The notes beneath the pieces were generated by a model, which was given only the letters and a program-made list of their open reading frames with translations, searched no databases and was not told where the DNA came from. A stretch of 36,184 nt of DNA, taken from NCBI GenBank assembly GCA_963204785.1, contig CAUJHG010000045.1:1-36184 (forward strand). Reading direction: 5' to 3'. Each line of letters starts with the position of its first letter. Position 1 is the first letter of the stretch. Of the stretch, positions 33,818 through 36,184 are shown one piece after another. The position numbers and the translations under genes are program-made. The stretch is from Pseudomonadota bacterium. GTDB lineage: Bacteria > Pseudomonadota > Gammaproteobacteria > Burkholderiales > Burkholderiaceae_E.

Positions 33818-34428
33818 GCGGCCGGCTGATCACCTTCGAAGGCATCGACGGCGCCGGCAAGAGCACGCACGTCGGCTGGTACGCCGAGCGGCTGCGCGCA
33901 CGGGGCATCGAGGCGGTGCTCACCCGCGAGCCGGGCGGAACCTCCCTGGCCGAGCGATTGCGCGAACTGCTGCTGAGCGAGCCGATGTCCATCGAAGCCG
34001 AGACCATGCTGATGTTCGCGGCGCGCAACGACCACCTGGAACGCCTGATCCGGCCTGCGCTGGCCCGTGGCGCCTGGGTGATCTGCGACCGCTTCACCGA
34101 CTCGACCTACGCCTACCAGGGCGGCGGACGCGGCGTCTCCTTCGAGCGGATCGAGCAGCTCGAGAGCTGGGTGCACCGCGGACTGCAGCCGGCACGCACC
34201 TACCTGTTCGACCTGCCCGCCGAACTCGCCGCGCAGCGCCGCGCCGCGGCCCGCGACGCGGACCGCTTCGAGGCCGAGGACCTGGCCTTCTTCGGTCGGG
34301 TGCGCGACGCCTACCTTGACCGGCAGGCGCGGGCGCCGTCCCGGATGCTCACGATCGACGCGCGCCGCAGCATCGCCGAGATCCAGAATCAACTCGAAGA
34401 AGATATCGCAAACCTCTGTTGCATATGA
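33814..34428 (+). CDS. tmk: Thymidylate kinase
   Basis: A 204-residue dTMP kinase, essential for dTTP synthesis. The P-loop FEGIDGAGKST, the REPGGTSLAERLRELLL stretch, the DRFTDSTYAYQGGGRG catalytic/substrate segment and a C-terminal RFEAEDLAFFGRVRDAYL are all present. GTG 33814 overlaps the mltG stop. The final Cys-Cys-Ile ending overlaps the holB start as ATGA. Confidence 0.96.
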   Translation: MSGRLITFEGIDGAGKSTHVGWYAERLRARGIEAVLTREPGGTSLAERLRELLLSEPMSIEAETMLMFAARNDHLERLIRPALARGAWVICDRFTDSTYAYQGGGRGVSFERIEQLESWVHRGLQPARTYLFDLPAELAAQRRAAARDADRFEAEDLAFFGRVRDAYLDRQARAPSRMLTIDARRSIAEIQNQLEEDIANLCCI

Positions 34429-35462
34429 TCTTTCCATGGACACGCCCCAGTCTCGAGCAGCTGCTCGAGATGCGCGCCGCCTTGCCCCACGCGCTGCTGA
34501 TCCACGGCCCCGAGGGCGTCGGCAAGGCGCAGCTCGCCCACCACTTCGCCGGCGCGCTGCTGTGCGAGTCGCCGCGTTCCGACGGCGACGCCTGCGGCAG
34601 TTGCGCCGCCTGCGGCTGGTTCGCGCAGTCCAACCATCCGGACTTCCGGCTGCTCGCCCCCGAGGCCGACGAGGAGGGCGCCGAGGAGCGCACCGAGGCC
34701 AGGGGCAAGGCCAAGGCCAGGGCGAGCCGCGACATCCGCATCCAGCAGGTGAGGGCGCTGGGCGACTTCCTCGCGGTCGGCGCGCATCGTGCCGGGCGCA
34801 AGGTGGTGATGATCGCGCCGGCCGACGCGCTGAACGTCCCGGCCGCCAATGCGCTGCTCAAGACCCTCGAGGAGCCGCCCGGCGACACGGTCTTCCTGCT
34901 GGTGTCCGGCCGCGCCGACCGGCTTGCGCCCACGATCCGCTCGCGCTGCGTCGCGCTAGGGCTGCCGATGCCGGCGCCCGCCGAGGCGCTTGCCTGGCTC
35001 GCCGGGCGCGAGGGTGTCGACCCGGTGCAGGCGCAGGCTGCGCTGCGGGCGGCCGGTGGCGCGCCGCTGCACGCCGCCGCTCTCGTCGAACCGCCACAGG
35101 CTGCCGCTCATCGGGCAGTGCTCCAGGCGCTTGCCGAGCTGCCCGAGAATCCGGTCATCCGGGCCGCGGACACGGTGGCAACCCATCCCGCGAGGATGTG
35201 GATGCCCCTGCTGCAGGTCTGGGTCACGGATCTCGGCCGGGTGCTCGCAGGAGCGGACCCGCATCGGTTCCCGGACCGGGCGGAGCGCCTGGCACGGCTT
35301 GCGGCCGGGACCACCCTGACGCGTGTCGGCGGGTTCGCGAACTGGCTGCAGCGGCAGCAGGGGCTGGCGGATCACCCGCTGAACCCCCGGCTGCTGTGCG
35401 AGGACACGCTGCTGCGCTACCAGGCGCTGTTCGATTCGGGAGGCAAGGCGAGACCGCGATGA
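34425..35462 (+). CDS. holB: DNA polymerase III delta-prime subunit
   Basis: A 345-residue clamp-loader subunit. ATG 34425 overlaps the tmk stop (ATGA). AAA+ features are the P-loop-like LLIHGPEGVGKAQLAHHFA, a zinc-binding Cys set (LLCES...ACGSCAACGWF), the NALLKTLEEPPGDTVFLLVS sensor-1 region and the SRC motif in TIRSRCVAL. An acidic/basic charged insert at about 85-105 (EADEEGAEERTEARGKAKAR) interrupts the domain after the NHPDFRLL strand. The C-terminal collar domain is typical. Confidence 0.95.
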   Translation: MIFPWTRPSLEQLLEMRAALPHALLIHGPEGVGKAQLAHHFAGALLCESPRSDGDACGSCAACGWFAQSNHPDFRLLAPEADEEGAEERTEARGKAKARASRDIRIQQVRALGDFLAVGAHRAGRKVVMIAPADALNVPAANALLKTLEEPPGDTVFLLVSGRADRLAPTIRSRCVALGLPMPAPAEALAWLAGREGVDPVQAQAALRAAGGAPLHAAALVEPPQAAAHRAVLQALAELPENPVIRAADTVATHPARMWMPLLQVWVTDLGRVLAGADPHRFPDRAERLARLAAGTTLTRVGGFANWLQRQQGLADHPLNPRLLCEDTLLRYQALFDSGGKARPR

Positions 35463-35857
35463 GCGAAACCACCCTGACCCAGGACGTGATCCCGGCCACC
35501 GAGCCGATGCCCGCGGCAGGCCCCCGGCCCAGCGTGATGTCGCTGTCGATCCGCGACAAGGCTTCGCTGCACGCCGCCTACATGGGCTTCGTCGACGGTG
35601 GCGGGCTGTTCATTCCCACCACCCGGGCCGCGCGGCTCGGCGACGAGATCTACGCGCTGCTGTCGCTGATGGAAGAGCCGGGCAAGCTGCCCGTGCCGGG
35701 AACGATCTGCTGGATCACCCCGCCCGGCGTCCCGGGCCGGCCGCAGGGGATCGGCGTGCGCTTCGCCCGCAACGAGGCCGGCGAACAGGCGCGCACGCGC
35801 ATCGAGACGCTGCTGGGCGGCATGCTGAAGTCCGATCGCAGCACGCACACGATCTGA
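35459..35857 (+). CDS. PilZ domain protein (type IV pilus-type)
   Basis: A 132-residue protein. ATG 35459 overlaps the holB stop (ATGA). It has a disordered N-terminus, then SLSIRDKASLHAAYMGFVDGGGLFIPTT, EIYALLSLMEEPGKLPVPGTICWITPPG and GIGVRFA, matching the PilZ proteins encoded next to holB in many Proteobacteria. The c-di-GMP-binding RxxxR and D/NxSxxG motifs are not evident, as in Pseudomonas PilZ itself, which acts in pilus assembly without binding c-di-GMP. No pil genes are nearby. Confidence 0.9.
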   Translation: MSETTLTQDVIPATEPMPAAGPRPSVMSLSIRDKASLHAAYMGFVDGGGLFIPTTRAARLGDEIYALLSLMEEPGKLPVPGTICWITPPGVPGRPQGIGVRFARNEAGEQARTRIETLLGGMLKSDRSTHTI

Positions 35858-35975
35858 TCCTGCACCGCAGGAAGCCGGCCGTGGGCGGGGCCGCGCCAGG
35901 GCCGCGCAGCCCCGGGGCCGGCAGCCGTGGCCCATCGGGGCTAGAATCGGGCGCCTTCCGACGCTGCCCGACCCC

Positions 35976-36184
35976 GTGTACATCGACTCCCACTGCCACC
36001 TCGACTTCCCCGATCTCGCCGGCCAGATCGACGAGGTTCTCGCGCGGATGCGCGAGAACTCGGTCGACGCCGCGATGTGCATCTCCGTGTCGATGGAGGA
36101 CTGCCCGGCGGTGCTCGCGCTCGCCCGGACGCACCCGCAGCTGTGGGCCAGCGTGGGCGTGCACCCCGACTACCAGGAGGTCGA
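35976..36184 (+). CDS. tatD: TatD-family hydrolase, 5' part only
   Basis: The first 69 codons of a TatD-type metal-dependent DNase run off the window end. It starts at GTG 35976 with MYIDSHCHLDFPDL, where the HxH pair forms the metal site, and continues with VSMEDCPAVLALARTHPQLWASVGVHPD, where GVHP is the second typical motif. I see no clear ribosome binding site. A TAGAAT at 35942-35947 could be a -10. It is the expected next gene after pilZ in betaproteobacteria. Confidence 0.9.
   Translation, partial: MYIDSHCHLDFPDLAGQIDEVLARMRENSVDAAMCISVSMEDCPAVLALARTHPQLWASVGVHPDYQEV

Overview
The window is very GC-rich (roughly 70%) with densely packed genes, and it looks like chromosomal DNA of a betaproteobacterium, most likely Burkholderiales. 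The signs are a Bug/TctC-type solute receptor, a class I PhaC, the gene order mltG-tmk-holB-pilZ-tatD, and a yciB-bolA-parvulin block next to a SelO relative. I see no rRNA, tRNA, CRISPR array, insertion sequence or phage gene. The window begins at the 3' end of a complete gene on the minus strand and ends inside tatD.

Layout. 1-4.1 kb: a pectinacetylesterase-like lipoprotein and a PaaG-like enoyl-CoA hydratase/isomerase (both minus), then phaC (plus). 4.1-7.2 kb: a Bug receptor, a YihY/BrkB membrane protein and the glutathione-dependent oxidoreductase YghU. 7.4-9.45 kb: a two-gene operon of a thioredoxin-domain protein and a UGSC-family protein whose reading frame contains an in-frame TGA, best read as selenocysteine. 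Naive gene calling would cut this second protein at 92 residues and lose its GSC motif and 80 C-terminal residues. 9.5-13.7 kb: housekeeping genes (tadA, parvulin, bolA, yciB), a tiny basic ORF, and a SelO homologue that has lost its catalytic residues. 13.9-15.6 kb: a medium/long-chain acyl-CoA synthetase. 15.5-20.7 kb: an ArsR regulator divergent from an RND efflux operon (adaptor, permease, DUF2892 protein), apparently with back-to-back promoters that share one palindromic -35 box. 20.8-31.6 kb: a quinone-oxidoreductase-like protein, then a long lipid-catabolism run: FadJ-type bifunctional enzyme, thiolase, acyl-CoA dehydrogenase, hotdog thioesterase, zinc-free MDR oxidoreductase, HSL-type esterase, and a GNAT-monoacylglycerol-lipase fusion. 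31.6-36.2 kb: ygfZ divergent from the overlapping mltG-tmk-holB-pilZ genes, then tatD.

How the genes fit together. The acyl-CoA synthetase, FadJ-like enzyme, thiolase, acyl-CoA dehydrogenase, esterases and thioesterase form a fatty-acid or acyl-ester degradation set. With phaC in the same window, this suggests a lifestyle of taking up lipids and storing them as polyhydroxyalkanoate. The ArsR/RND/DUF2892 unit looks like a separately regulated efflux or thiol-stress response.

The most notable items are the UGSC selenoprotein operon (recoded TGA at 9208-9210, with a candidate SECIS hairpin directly after it), the SelO pseudoenzyme, the GNAT-lipase fusion, and the shared-box divergent promoter. 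Assignments rest on reading motifs by eye; no database search was run.
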